A stretch of DNA of 64,000 bases, taken from Roseimicrobium sp. ORNL1. GTDB lineage: Bacteria; Verrucomicrobiota; Verrucomicrobiia; Verrucomicrobiales; Verrucomicrobiaceae. How positions within the stretch are numbered: the first letter of the stretch is position 1; each line of letters opens with the position of its first letter. The DNA is taken from the NCBI RefSeq assembly GCF_011044495.1, contig NZ_CP049143.1, positions 4,216,001 through 4,280,000 on the forward strand, written 5' to 3'. A program made the translations under genes and the position numbers. Positions 16,647-28,448 of the stretch are shown here, in pieces. Under the pieces are notes generated by a model. The model had not been told where the DNA came from, made no database searches, and saw only the letters and a list, made by a program, of their open reading frames with translations.

Positions 16647-19310
16647 ATGGCAGCTCCTGTCATTTATCTCAGTGCATCACAGGCGGATCTCCGCTCGCAC
16701 CGCATGGCGGCGCGGGCCATTCTTGAGGCGGAAGGCCTGCAGGTGGTGGACTACGAAATCCGAGACGCCACGGGCTGGAGTCCCGTGCGTCACGCTATGC
16801 GCACGCGCCTCCGTGGCTGCCACGCCATGGTACATCTGGCCGGCGTAAGCTTCGGAGCCGAGCCCAATACCATGCCGGAGGGTGCCATCCGCCGGTCCTA
16901 TGCGCAGATGGAGTATCAGCTCGCATCAGATCTGCACATCCCGTGTTACTCCATCCTCCTCGCGGAGGACTTCCCATTCGACCCCCACGCGCCGGAGGAC
17001 CAGGAAGCCCACCTGCTGCAACTTCAGCACCGGGCGGCGCTGGCTCATGGCATGTCCAGCATGGAGGCGGTGCATGACCCGGGCGACTTGCAATGGTCCC
17101 TGGAGGCGCTCGCCGGTCGCATCCGGATGGGTCACGCCACCCCGAAGAGGAAGAAGCAATCCTCCTGGCTCATCTTCGTGCCGCTCGTGATCATGGCGGC
17201 GCTGGCCCTGGTATATTACCTCAGAGATTTTGCCCCTCGCGCAAGACCCATCCAGGTACGCCTGGAACCGGATCCGGTGGAGTCTGCGACTCCCCCCATG
17301 GTTGATAGCGCATCGATGGAACGTGCACGGCAGATGATCAGGGACATTGCCGCCAAGGCCGTCACCACCGGACTTCCCACGGAACAGACGGATGCGCTCA
17401 CCAAGATCGGCCTTGCGATGGACGAGATCGCCGAGCAGCGCGACCTCACCCCACTCGAAGCGCAACTTGAGCTTCAGCGCTTTGCCAGCGCCGTTGATTC
17501 CACACCTGATAGCGAAGTGATGGAGAAGGCGTTCGCCGCGTTTGCCGAAGGCCGATACACCACTGCGGCTGAGCTGGCTTCATGGGTCCCCAGCGAGTCC
17601 GGAGTCGAACCCGGGACCGAGACGGATAGCGATACTCAAAAACCGGCGAAGGATGCCAATGCCCTGAACGCCGTGCTGCTCAAAGCACACTTTCAATACC
17701 TCGCCGGGCAGCACATGGCAGCCATCGCCACTTACAAGACGGCGCTCCAAAACATCGACCGAAGCCAACAGCCTCGAGAATGGTCACAGACGGCGCTCAC
17801 TGCGGCCACAATCATGACGCATCTGGCCCAGTGGGAGGAGGCTTCGCAATTGTTGATGGATCTCATCGTCCACTTCGACACGATTCCCAACCCCGACCTC
17901 CAGACTCATGCCCGCACGCTGCAGGCCATGGCATCCCTCCAGCTCGCCATGAGGCAGCCCGGCAATGCCGAGGCCCTTTTGTTGAAGGCGAGCAGACTTT
18001 TGGAGACCGACCCGGACAAGAACCAGGACGATCTGGCCATGACACTAGTGGCGCTTGGCGAAGCGCTGTGCTTCGAAGGAAAACGCGACGGTGCCGAGGA
18101 CGCCTACCGCCGCGCCATCGTCCTTCAGGAGCAGCAGCACGGCCCAGAGAGTCCCCAAGTGGCACGCGTGCTGGGCAGTCTGGCCACCATGCTCGCCGAC
18201 TCTGGAAGACAAGCGCATGCCGTGGGTCTGTGTGAACGCGCCCTGGCCATCAACGAACAACGGTTCGGCCCCGCGGATCCCCGGGTGGCACGCGACCTTC
18301 TGCGCCTGGCCGCAGTCTCATCCTACACCGGGTACAACACCCGCGAAGCGGACCTGTGCCGCCGGGCTCTGGAGATTTGCCGGAAGGCCTTCGGGTCAAA
18401 GCATCCGGCCACGGCCTCTGCCATGGTCAATCTCGCAGGCGCACTGACCCGGCAACCCGACAAGACCGGAGCCGAATCCCTGGCTCGTGAAGGATGGAGC
18501 ATCGATGCGGCCGCGCTCGGCAACGGGCATCCCACCACGCTGTGGGACATGAAGATTCTCGCCAAAGTGCTGAAGGCAGTGGGCAAAAGGGACGAAGCGC
18601 TCGACCTTCATCGCCAGGCGCTCACCCTCACCGAGCAGAAGTTCGGAACAGAGAATCCGGAAACCGCCCGTGCCGTGGCCGACCTTGCTACGGCACTGGG
18701 AGAAAACGGTCGTTATGCCGATGCAGAACCGCTGTTCCGTCGCGCACTGGATATCGACGAAAAACAGTTTGGACGCGATGACTTCCGGGTATTCCTGGGT
18801 GTACGGAATCTTGCCGGAGTCCTCCGCGACTCGGGGAACAAGGATCAGGCGCTTGAACAGTTCCGCCGCGCACTGGATATCGCTCGCCGGAATCTGCCCC
18901 CGGAAGATCCCGGACTCTGCGTAGAGCTGGCCAATGTGGGATCCGCCTTGCGTAGCGTGGGGCGCTACGCCGACGCGGAAGCTGCGTTCCGCGAAGCACT
19001 AGCCATCCAGGAAAAGGCGATGCCACCCGGAGAACCTGTCGTCGCTGAAACTTTGAGTAATCTCGCCAGCGTGCTCTTCCTCTCAGGCCGTCATAGCGAC
19101 GCCGAGCCCGTGTACCGCCGTGTGTTGGAAATGCTTTCGGCAGCATCCCGGGAAACCAAACGACTCCATCCAAACCTTGAGCTGGCAAGGAAGAACTATC
19201 ACGCAGACCTCAAACGCATGGGCCTCACCGATGAAGAAATCGCCAAGCGCATCGAGAAAGTCGAGGCGGGCGAGGTGGTGAAGGATCTCACCGCGGTAGG
19301 TCTGCCGTAA
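16647..19310 (+). CDS. DUF4062-like domain / transmembrane / TPR-repeat protein
   Basis: An 887-residue protein in three parts. Residues about 1-160 resemble DUF4062, a TIR/nucleoside-deoxyribosyltransferase-like flavodoxin fold: VIYLSASQADLRSHR at the N-terminus, then CHAMVHLAGVSFG and an R-S-Y-A-Q-M-E-Y helix. A single membrane helix follows (about 175-195, LIFVPLVIMAALALVYYL). The rest is an acidic region and then at least ten kinesin-light-chain-type tetratricopeptide repeats with the recurring pattern A-E-x-L-x-R-R-A-L-x-I. By charge the DUF4062-like part faces the cytoplasm and the TPR superhelix the periplasm. ATG at 16647 is preferred to an in-frame TTG two codons earlier. DUF4062 domains often occur in signalling and conflict proteins; no role is established here. 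Confidence 0.78.
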   Translation: MAAPVIYLSASQADLRSHRMAARAILEAEGLQVVDYEIRDATGWSPVRHAMRTRLRGCHAMVHLAGVSFGAEPNTMPEGAIRRSYAQMEYQLASDLHIPCYSILLAEDFPFDPHAPEDQEAHLLQLQHRAALAHGMSSMEAVHDPGDLQWSLEALAGRIRMGHATPKRKKQSSWLIFVPLVIMAALALVYYLRDFAPRARPIQVRLEPDPVESATPPMVDSASMERARQMIRDIAAKAVTTGLPTEQTDALTKIGLAMDEIAEQRDLTPLEAQLELQRFASAVDSTPDSEVMEKAFAAFAEGRYTTAAELASWVPSESGVEPGTETDSDTQKPAKDANALNAVLLKAHFQYLAGQHMAAIATYKTALQNIDRSQQPREWSQTALTAATIMTHLAQWEEASQLLMDLIVHFDTIPNPDLQTHARTLQAMASLQLAMRQPGNAEALLLKASRLLETDPDKNQDDLAMTLVALGEALCFEGKRDGAEDAYRRAIVLQEQQHGPESPQVARVLGSLATMLADSGRQAHAVGLCERALAINEQRFGPADPRVARDLLRLAAVSSYTGYNTREADLCRRALEICRKAFGSKHPATASAMVNLAGALTRQPDKTGAESLAREGWSIDAAALGNGHPTTLWDMKILAKVLKAVGKRDEALDLHRQALTLTEQKFGTENPETARAVADLATALGENGRYADAEPLFRRALDIDEKQFGRDDFRVFLGVRNLAGVLRDSGNKDQALEQFRRALDIARRNLPPEDPGLCVELANVGSALRSVGRYADAEAAFREALAIQEKAMPPGEPVVAETLSNLASVLFLSGRHSDAEPVYRRVLEMLSAASRETKRLHPNLELARKNYHADLKRMGLTDEEIAKRIEKVEAGEVVKDLTAVGLP

Positions 19311-19340
19311 CAGGCAGGGCACCGGGCAAAGTGCGGCCGG

Positions 19341-19703
19341 TTACTTCGGCAGAGCGTGCTCGCGCAGATCTTCCAGCGTTACGAACTCCAGCGCGGACAT
19401 CTGCGTGGCCTCCATGAACACCGGCGGTGCACAGCCCGCATCCAGCGCTTCCTTCCAGCGGAGCACACAGAGGCACCATTTGTCCCCTGCCCTCAGGCCG
19501 GGAAATCCCCAGTCGGGCATGGGTGTCACCAAGTCATTCCCCCGTGTGCGGGCAAAGCTGAGGAACTCGTCCGTCATCAGGGCGCACACGGTGTGCAGTC
19601 CTGAATCCTCCACCCCCGTACGGCAGTAGCCGTCCCGGTAGTATCCGGTGCGGGGTTTCATGCAGCAGCATTGCAGTTCCGAGCCGAGGACATTCGTAGG
19701 CAT
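19341..19703 (-). CDS. DUF2237 family protein
   Basis: A 120-residue soluble protein of the DUF2237 family. The conserved core is nearly complete: NVLGSELQCC, TGYYRDGYCRTG, HTVCALMTDEFLSF, RGNDLVTP, GFPGLRAGDKWCLC and APPVFMEAT. Several conserved cysteines could bind a metal, but the biochemical function of the family is unknown. The ATG at 19703 begins the family's typical N-terminus (MPTNVLG); the frame extends further upstream but without similarity. It lies downstream of gyrA on the same strand with a gap of 127 bases and is convergent with the TPR protein gene. Confidence 0.9.
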   Translation of the reverse strand: MPTNVLGSELQCCCMKPRTGYYRDGYCRTGVEDSGLHTVCALMTDEFLSFARTRGNDLVTPMPDWGFPGLRAGDKWCLCVLRWKEALDAGCAPPVFMEATQMSALEFVTLEDLREHALPK

Positions 19704-19830
19704 GACCGTTTGGAGGGTGCGGGCAGTGGTGGAATGCTTCTGTCCGCCAGCCTGCACCTCGCACGATCAGTGCCAGGCGCACCCCGGGGACATTTTCGTC
19801 CCCGAGACTACACGATCTCTCTGGCGGAGG

Positions 19831-22503
19831 CTATTCCGAATCCTCAGAAGCTGGCGGCTCGGATTCGTCCTGGGCCTGCGGAGCATCCGTGGGGGCTTCA
19901 TCGACAGGGCTGTCGGCTGCGGCAGTGGCAGCACCACCTTCGCCGCCATTTTCCCCTTCCTCCTCGGCATCCGTCATCACCTTCGCCACATCCTGGATGG
20001 TCTCTCCCTCGTTGAGGTTCATGAGCTTCACGCCCTGGGCGTTGCGGCCCGTCTCGCGAATACCCTTCTCCCCGCCGACCTTGATGCGCACGCTCTGGCC
20101 CTTGCTGGTCATGAGCATGAGTTCATCTGTGTCATGCACGGCCATGGCTGTGACGACCGCACCCGTCTTGTCCGTGACGTTCATGGTGGTCACGCCCTTG
20201 GCTCCACGAGTGGTCAGGCGGTACTCTTCGAACGGCGTGCGTTTGCCGAGACCCTTCTCGGAAACCACGAGCAGCTGCGCCGTCATGTCCACCACTGTCA
20301 GGCTGACCACGTAGTCGCCTTCCGCCGGACGAATGCCAGCCACCCCAGTAGCCGCACGACCCATGGAGCGAATATCGGTTTCTTCGCAGCGCACGCACAT
20401 CCCCTCACGGGTCACGAGGCAGATCTGGTTGCTGCCATCGGTGAGCACCACGTCGATGAGTTCATTCCCCTCTTCGATCTTGAGCGCGATGATGCCGCCC
20501 TTGCGGTAGTTCTTGTACTCTTCCAGTGCGGTCTTCTTCACCGTGCCGTCTTTGGTGCCGAAGAGCACATACTTGTCCGGTGCCCACATCGCGTCGTCTT
20601 CCGCGCCAACCGCCTGCAGCGTGAGTACGGCGGCAATCTTCTCATCCGGACGAAGGTCGAGCAGGTTCTTGATGCTACGGCCCTTGCCGGTGCGTGCCAT
20701 TTCCGGAATGGCATGCACGCGCTCCACAAACATGCGGCCGGTATTGGTGAAGAAGAGAAGGAAGTCGTGCAGATGCGCACTAAAGACGTGCTCCACGAAG
20801 TCTGTCTTGTCGACTTCATCCGCCGCCTGCCTGGTCTCCATGCCACGCAGCCCCTTGCCACCGCGTCCCTGCAAGGTGAACTCACGGGTGTTGGTGCGCT
20901 TGATGGACCCAAAGTGCGTCATCGTGACCACCGCAGGATCATTCGGAATGAGATCGATGCTTTGAATCTCACCTTCAAGCGCGCCGAACTGCGTGAGGCG
21001 GTCATTACCCCACTTCAACGCCACGGCACGAAGCTCATCTTTGATGATGGTGAGCACGCGCTGCTCCTTGGCGAGAATGTCGAGCAGGTCGGTGATGGTC
21101 GACAGCAGAGCGTCATATTCATCCTTGAGCTTGTTTCGCTCCAGGGCGGTGAGCTGATACAGACGCAGCTCGAGGATGTGATCCACCTGACGGTCCGTCA
21201 GGATGTACTGCCCATCCTTCACGCTCGCCTGACCACGAATCAGAATGCCAAACGCCTGGGCCGCCTCCACCGTGAAGGTCATGGCCTTGATGCGTGAGGC
21301 CGCTTCATCCTTGGAACTGGAGTCGCGGATCATCTTGATGAACTCATCAAGATTGCCAATGGCCAGCAGGAGCGCTTCGAGCTTCTCCGCACTATCTTCC
21401 GCCTTGCGCAGCAGGTAGCGGGTGCGGCGGATGATGATCTCGCGGCGATGCTCGATGTAGCAGTTGATCGCGTCCTTGACGGACAGGAGCTTGGGCCGGC
21501 GATTGTCGATCGCCAGCATGTTCACGCTGAAACTAGTCTCCAGCGAGGTGTGCTTGTAGAGATTGTTCAGCACCACCTGCGCACGGGCGTCACGCTTCAG
21601 GTCGATCACCACGCGGGTATTCTCGTCTGACTCATCACGCACACCGGTGATTTCCGGAAGGATCTTCTCGCTGGCCAGCTCACCGATGCGCTCGCACAGC
21701 AAGGCACGGTTCACACCGTACGGAATGGCGGTGATGATGATCTGTTCACGATTACCGTGCTCCACCACTTCCGCGTGACCACGGATACGGAAGGACCCGT
21801 GACCGGTCTCCATGTACTCGCGCACTCCGGAGGTGCCCAAAATGGTACAACCCGTTGGGAAGTCCGGCCCCTTGATGTAATGCATCAACTCCGCGATCGT
21901 GATCTGCGGATTGTCCACCTGCGCGCAGATGCCATCCACCACTTCACGAAGATTGTGCGGCGGCATGTTCGTGGCCATACCCACGGCAATGCCGGTACCA
22001 CCATTCACGAGAAGATTCGGAAACGCCGCGGGAAGCACCACGGGTTCATCGCGCGTTTCGTCGTAGTTCTTTACCCAGTCGACCGTCTCCATGTCGAGGT
22101 CGGCCATCATCGCATTCCCCAGGTGCGTGAGCCGCGCCTCGGTGTATCGCATGGCCGCCGGAGGGTCACCTTCGACGGAACCGAAGTTCCCCTGGCCATC
22201 CACGAGCTGCTCGCGAATGCCCCACGGCTGCGCCATGTTCACCAGTGTGGGATAAATTGCCTGGTCACCGTGCGGGTGGTAGTTACCCATCGTCTCACCC
22301 ACGATCTTCGCGCACTTGAGGTGCTTGCGATTGGGGAGCACACCGAGCTCGCCCATCGCGAAAAGCAAACGCCGTTGGGAAGGCTTCAGTCCGTCGCGTG
22401 CATCAGGCAATGCACGCGAAATAATGACTGACATGGAGTAGTCGAGGAAAGAGCTTTTAACCTCTTCGTCGACGTTGATTGGCTTGATGTTTTCTTCAGA
22501 CAC
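19831..22503 (-). CDS. gyrA: DNA gyrase subunit A
   Basis: The 890-residue breakage-reunion subunit of gyrase, which introduces negative supercoils in an A2B2 complex. The winged-helix/tower part contains YHPHGD and AAMRYTEARL with catalytic Tyr120. The C-terminal pinwheel has the GyrA box as QGRGGKG, supporting true gyrase rather than topoisomerase IV. The tail of about 50 residues is very acidic and Ala/Pro-rich. In the quinolone-resistance-determining region the positions equivalent to E. coli Ser83 and Asp87 are Gln81 and Pro85. The start codon is GTG. It lies 51 bases downstream of gyrB and is surely co-transcribed with it. Confidence 0.97.
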   Translation of the reverse strand: MSEENIKPINVDEEVKSSFLDYSMSVIISRALPDARDGLKPSQRRLLFAMGELGVLPNRKHLKCAKIVGETMGNYHPHGDQAIYPTLVNMAQPWGIREQLVDGQGNFGSVEGDPPAAMRYTEARLTHLGNAMMADLDMETVDWVKNYDETRDEPVVLPAAFPNLLVNGGTGIAVGMATNMPPHNLREVVDGICAQVDNPQITIAELMHYIKGPDFPTGCTILGTSGVREYMETGHGSFRIRGHAEVVEHGNREQIIITAIPYGVNRALLCERIGELASEKILPEITGVRDESDENTRVVIDLKRDARAQVVLNNLYKHTSLETSFSVNMLAIDNRRPKLLSVKDAINCYIEHRREIIIRRTRYLLRKAEDSAEKLEALLLAIGNLDEFIKMIRDSSSKDEAASRIKAMTFTVEAAQAFGILIRGQASVKDGQYILTDRQVDHILELRLYQLTALERNKLKDEYDALLSTITDLLDILAKEQRVLTIIKDELRAVALKWGNDRLTQFGALEGEIQSIDLIPNDPAVVTMTHFGSIKRTNTREFTLQGRGGKGLRGMETRQAADEVDKTDFVEHVFSAHLHDFLLFFTNTGRMFVERVHAIPEMARTGKGRSIKNLLDLRPDEKIAAVLTLQAVGAEDDAMWAPDKYVLFGTKDGTVKKTALEEYKNYRKGGIIALKIEEGNELIDVVLTDGSNQICLVTREGMCVRCEETDIRSMGRAATGVAGIRPAEGDYVVSLTVVDMTAQLLVVSEKGLGKRTPFEEYRLTTRGAKGVTTMNVTDKTGAVVTAMAVHDTDELMLMTSKGQSVRIKVGGEKGIRETGRNAQGVKLMNLNEGETIQDVAKVMTDAEEEGENGGEGGAATAAADSPVDEAPTDAPQAQDESEPPASEDSE

Positions 22504-22554
22504 GGGAGAAATGAGGATAGCGTAGAGAACTGATGATGCCGGAACGGGCGCCGC

Positions 22555-25233
<2,679 letters not shown>

Positions 25234-25279
25234 TTATTTTGACCGATTTTTAGAGGGAAAAACGGTTCTTGGATGCCTC

Positions 25280-25321
25280 AAAAAACGCCGGTAAACCGAA
25301 GTCAAAAATTCAGCGTTTTTT
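25280..25321 (-). terminator. Possible terminator of the DUF1573-rhodanese unit
   Basis: The repeat AAAAAACGC / GCGTTTTTT brackets a 24-base loop that holds a second small hairpin, CGG-TAAA-CCG. On the minus strand the arm begins within the last codons of the rhodanese gene and finishes with a T6 run. The AT-rich stem makes it a moderate candidate; it also separates this unit from gyrB. Confidence 0.45.
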
Positions 25322-25753
25322 CTGTGCATTCTGCCATGCGTCCCAACCGCCTTTGAGGACAAGGATTTCCATGCCTGGAAGCCTCTCGCGGAGGTATGCC
25401 GCCATCTTCTGGCTGGCCTGACAGGCGTCCGAGCCGCAGTACACGACGATGGGCTTCTTGTTGTCCTGGAGCTTCTCGAAATGGTCGAACAGAAGCTGGT
25501 CGGCCTCCTGCTCGTTCAGCAGCAGCGCGTCAGGCACATGGCCCGCCTCGTAATCCCTTCTCAAGCGGGCGTCCACCCAGAGCACGTCGCCGCTCCAGCG
25601 TTCCTGAATGAGCGCCATGCTCACCTCGCCCTCCCTGAGCGGTTCCTCGGTCCGGTACCATGCGGGAGCCTTTGGATGCAGGAAATGCGTGCCAGCAGCC
25701 GCGAGAATCGCCGCCAGCACGATTACAGCCGCCTGTCCCAACATTCCACGCAT
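25310..25753 (-). CDS. Membrane-anchored rhodanese-domain protein
   Basis: A 147-residue protein with an N-terminal signal anchor (about 5-22) and a single rhodanese fold. Landmarks are VLWVDARLRRDYEAGHVPDALLL and the active-site loop VVYCGSDAC with Cys106. LKGGWDAW closes the domain. It would act outside the cytoplasm as a sulfur carrier or in thiol/disulfide chemistry; the loop composition does not fix the substrate. The gene follows the DUF1573 gene by 9 bases on the same strand, so they form an operon. The stop codon lies inside the candidate terminator arm. Confidence 0.85.
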   Translation of the reverse strand: MRGMLGQAAVIVLAAILAAAGTHFLHPKAPAWYRTEEPLREGEVSMALIQERWSGDVLWVDARLRRDYEAGHVPDALLLNEQEADQLLFDHFEKLQDNKKPIVVYCGSDACQASQKMAAYLRERLPGMEILVLKGGWDAWQNAQKKR

Positions 25754-25762
25754 GACGATTGC

Positions 25763-26491
25763 TCACTCGTTGGCCTTGCTGCCCTGCACTGCCTTCACTT
25801 GGGTCTCGGCCGCCTGCGGCTTTTTCTCCGCCATCTCCGGCCGCACAATGTTGAAGAAGGCCATCTGCCGGGCGAATTTCGGGATTTTGCTGTCGGTCTC
25901 AATCTTCAGCATGCCTACTGTGATCTCCGCCGTGCTGGAAGGCTGCACGGTGATGCGATACTCCCGACCTGGGGTGATTTCCTTGGTTTCGAACTTCACG
26001 TTCTCCCGGGTGGCGGTCACGTTTTTGATCTTCATCGGCTCCTCGCCAACGATTTTGACGGTCAGTTCCTTGGCCTTGGGCTCCTCACCGAGCACCCACT
26101 CCAGCAATTTCGGCTCAATGCTCACCACTTCCGGCACCTCCAGGATGACCGTCAGCACCTTGTCCGGTTCCGCCGGGTCGTCCGTGTAGACGTGCAGTGT
26201 TTTTTCGTGGCGGCCCACGAAGGTACTGACCTTGAAGGTGGCCTTTCCGCTGCCTTTTTCACCCGGGCCATACGTCCTTTTGTCCAGACTGGCCTCCAGG
26301 CAGGAGCAACTGCTGTCCAGCCCGGTCACGGTGACAGGCTTCTTCCCCTTGTTGGTAAAGGTGAAACTGGCTTCCACCTGCTCGTCTGCGGGCTTCGGTT
26401 TGAGTTCCAGGGGATTTTGGTCAAAAACCAAGTCAGCCCAAGCCGGAAGCGTGAGTCCAAAGAAACTGGCGATAAGGAGGGTGCGGTACAT
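25763..26491 (-). CDS. DUF1573 domain exported protein
   Basis: A 242-residue secreted or periplasmic protein with a clear signal peptide cleaved near Ala19 (LTLPAWA). Residues about 20-120 are a DUF1573 immunoglobulin-like domain: FTFTNKGKKPVTVTGLDSSCSC, of which the double Cys in SCSC is the family hallmark, and FKVSTFVGRHEKTLHVYTDD. A second beta-sandwich follows (about 125-215). The C-terminus is charged and low in complexity. Family function is unknown. First gene of a two-gene operon with the rhodanese; it is divergent from the Agl23-like gene, sharing a 109-base intergenic region that contains TATACT on this strand. Confidence 0.85.
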   Translation of the reverse strand: MYRTLLIASFFGLTLPAWADLVFDQNPLELKPKPADEQVEASFTFTNKGKKPVTVTGLDSSCSCLEASLDKRTYGPGEKGSGKATFKVSTFVGRHEKTLHVYTDDPAEPDKVLTVILEVPEVVSIEPKLLEWVLGEEPKAKELTVKIVGEEPMKIKNVTATRENVKFETKEITPGREYRITVQPSSTAEITVGMLKIETDSKIPKFARQMAFFNIVRPEMAEKKPQAAETQVKAVQGSKANE

Positions 26492-26600
26492 GGTAGGTAC
26501 GTGCTGCTAGTATACTTACATACGAAACGCAGTCTTCACGCGGAAATCTGCCGCGCGGTTTGACGTTTTTAACTAGCCGTTTAGCCTGCGCGTTCACGAC

Positions 26601-28448
26601 ATGGCACGGGAACCAAAGCCAATCCGATGGAAAACATTGCTGGCACTGCTGGCACTGGCACTCACGCTTGGCTCGATGGGCCGGTTCACGGATCTGGGCA
26701 AGAAGCCCATGCATACGGATGAGGCCATCCTGGCCTTGAAGACCCAGGAGTACTGGGAAACTGGCATCTTCAAGTACGATCCGAAGGACTACCACGGCCC
26801 ATTTCTCCACCACGCCGCCCGATGGCTCGGCAGTCTCCGCGGCATGGATCCCGCCACACTGACGGAGGAGCAGGTGCGCTGGGTGGTGTGCGTCTTTGGC
26901 CTGCTGCTCATTCTCTCCCCAGTGCTGCTCATGGATGTGATCGGCAGGACGGGAGCGGGGGTCGCCGCGCTGCTCATCGCCGTGTCGCCGATGATGAATT
27001 TTTACAGCCGGTACTACATCATGGAGGTGCCGTTTGTATTCCAGGTGATTGTCTTCATCGCCTCCATATGGCGATGGTCGCAGGGCAAGAACATCGCCTG
27101 GCTGTTCGTCGCGGGCATCATGCTGGGCTGGATGCACGCGACGAAGGAGACCTTTGTCCTGAACATGGCCGCCCTCGCGGCCGGGTATGGCGTGGTGAAG
27201 ATGATGGGCCTGCCCTTCACGGTCAAGGAACGGGGTTACGGCTTCCGTAGCTTTACGAAGACTCCCTTTTCTCTCCAGCCGTGGCTGATTGTCGGCCTGG
27301 TCGCCCTCCTCACGTCCACTTGGCTGTATTCGAATGGCTTCAAGACGTGGAACCAAGTCGGCGACAGCGTGCTGACCTACCGCAGCTACCTGCAACGCTC
27401 GGGCGGCAGCGGTCACGAGAAGCCCTGGCATTACTACCTCTCCCTCCTCGCCTGGCGCAGACAGGGATTCCTCTGGTCGGAGGGCTTGATTGCCGGGCTC
27501 GGCCTGGTGGGGCTGCTGAATGCGTTTCTGGACCGGCGCCGCGCGGATCACAAGCGGGCCTTCCTCACCCTGTTCGCAACCTACACCATCGTGTTGCTGG
27601 GCATCTACAGCTTCATCCCGTACAAGACTCCCTGGTCCATCCTGAGCGTGCAATATGCCCTGACCCTGATGGCAGGCTTGGGCGCACGCTCCATTTTCCG
27701 GGTGTTCACCGATATCCCCATCGTGAAGATCGCCCTCGCCCTGCTGCTCGCGGGTGGGGTCTTCAATCTCTGCCAGCAAACGAGCCGGGCGACCGACTTC
27801 AGCTACGAGCACGAGACACGGTACGCTGCCAGCGAGATGCACAACCCGTATGCCTACTCGCACACCTCGCCGAATCTCGTAGCGCTCGCAGGCCGAATCC
27901 ACCAACTGGCCCAATACTCAGACGAAAAGCTGAACATGCCCGCGCAGGTGATCCAGAGCGAAAACGGCTGGCCGCTCCCCTGGTATCTGCGCGACATGAA
28001 GTCCGTGGGCTACCACACAACCATGCCTGAATCGCTCCAGTCTCCCGTGGTGGTGTTGGACACGGCACTGGAGGCCGAGGCCAGGGAGAAGCTGGGCGGC
28101 AACTATGAGTCCAGCCTCTGGGGACTGCGCCCGGGCATCACTCTCTCTCTGCTGGTGGAAAAGTCGCTCTCGGAGAAGTTCCAGGGATTGCCTCCGTCCG
28201 AGCCCCCACCCGCGACCGCGCCCATCGCTGGCACCACGGTCGCAACAGCATCCCCGCCCGACACCGTGGGCACTCCCGTGCCGGTAGCAGGCCCACCCGG
28301 CGGAGCCGCTCCTCCCGCAGAAGCCCCCGCCCCGCCCAAGGCGGAAGTGGTGGTGGATGAAGGACCGCCGCCCTTCGTAGGACCTCCCTATCCGGTTCCC
28401 ACCGTGGAGACTTCCCCAGAATCACGCAGATCCAGGCGCCGGTCGTGA
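26601..28448 (+). CDS. Agl23/TIGR03663-type membrane glycosyltransferase-like protein
   Basis: A 615-residue polytopic membrane protein with about ten hydrophobic segments. It resembles the GT-C-like TIGR03663 (Agl23) family: a first loop containing KPMHTDEAILALK with the acidic pair expected at the active site, then KDYHGPFLHHAARW, SRYYIMEVPFVF and WMHATKETFVLN. GT-C enzymes move sugars from lipid-phosphate donors at the outer face of the membrane; in this family the activity is unproven and a flippase-associated role has been suggested. The last 85 residues are a Pro/Ala-rich tail. The stop codon overlaps the start of apbE by four bases (GTGA), so translation is coupled. Confidence 0.8.
   Translation: MAREPKPIRWKTLLALLALALTLGSMGRFTDLGKKPMHTDEAILALKTQEYWETGIFKYDPKDYHGPFLHHAARWLGSLRGMDPATLTEEQVRWVVCVFGLLLILSPVLLMDVIGRTGAGVAALLIAVSPMMNFYSRYYIMEVPFVFQVIVFIASIWRWSQGKNIAWLFVAGIMLGWMHATKETFVLNMAALAAGYGVVKMMGLPFTVKERGYGFRSFTKTPFSLQPWLIVGLVALLTSTWLYSNGFKTWNQVGDSVLTYRSYLQRSGGSGHEKPWHYYLSLLAWRRQGFLWSEGLIAGLGLVGLLNAFLDRRRADHKRAFLTLFATYTIVLLGIYSFIPYKTPWSILSVQYALTLMAGLGARSIFRVFTDIPIVKIALALLLAGGVFNLCQQTSRATDFSYEHETRYAASEMHNPYAYSHTSPNLVALAGRIHQLAQYSDEKLNMPAQVIQSENGWPLPWYLRDMKSVGYHTTMPESLQSPVVVLDTALEAEAREKLGGNYESSLWGLRPGITLSLLVEKSLSEKFQGLPPSEPPPATAPIAGTTVATASPPDTVGTPVPVAGPPGGAAPPAEAPAPPKAEVVVDEGPPPFVGPPYPVPTVETSPESRRSRRRS

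Noticed and set aside
19648-21297. A 549-codon plus-strand frame opposite gyrA
   Set aside because: gyrA is unambiguous; the other frame is rich in His, Arg and Ala and shows no motif.
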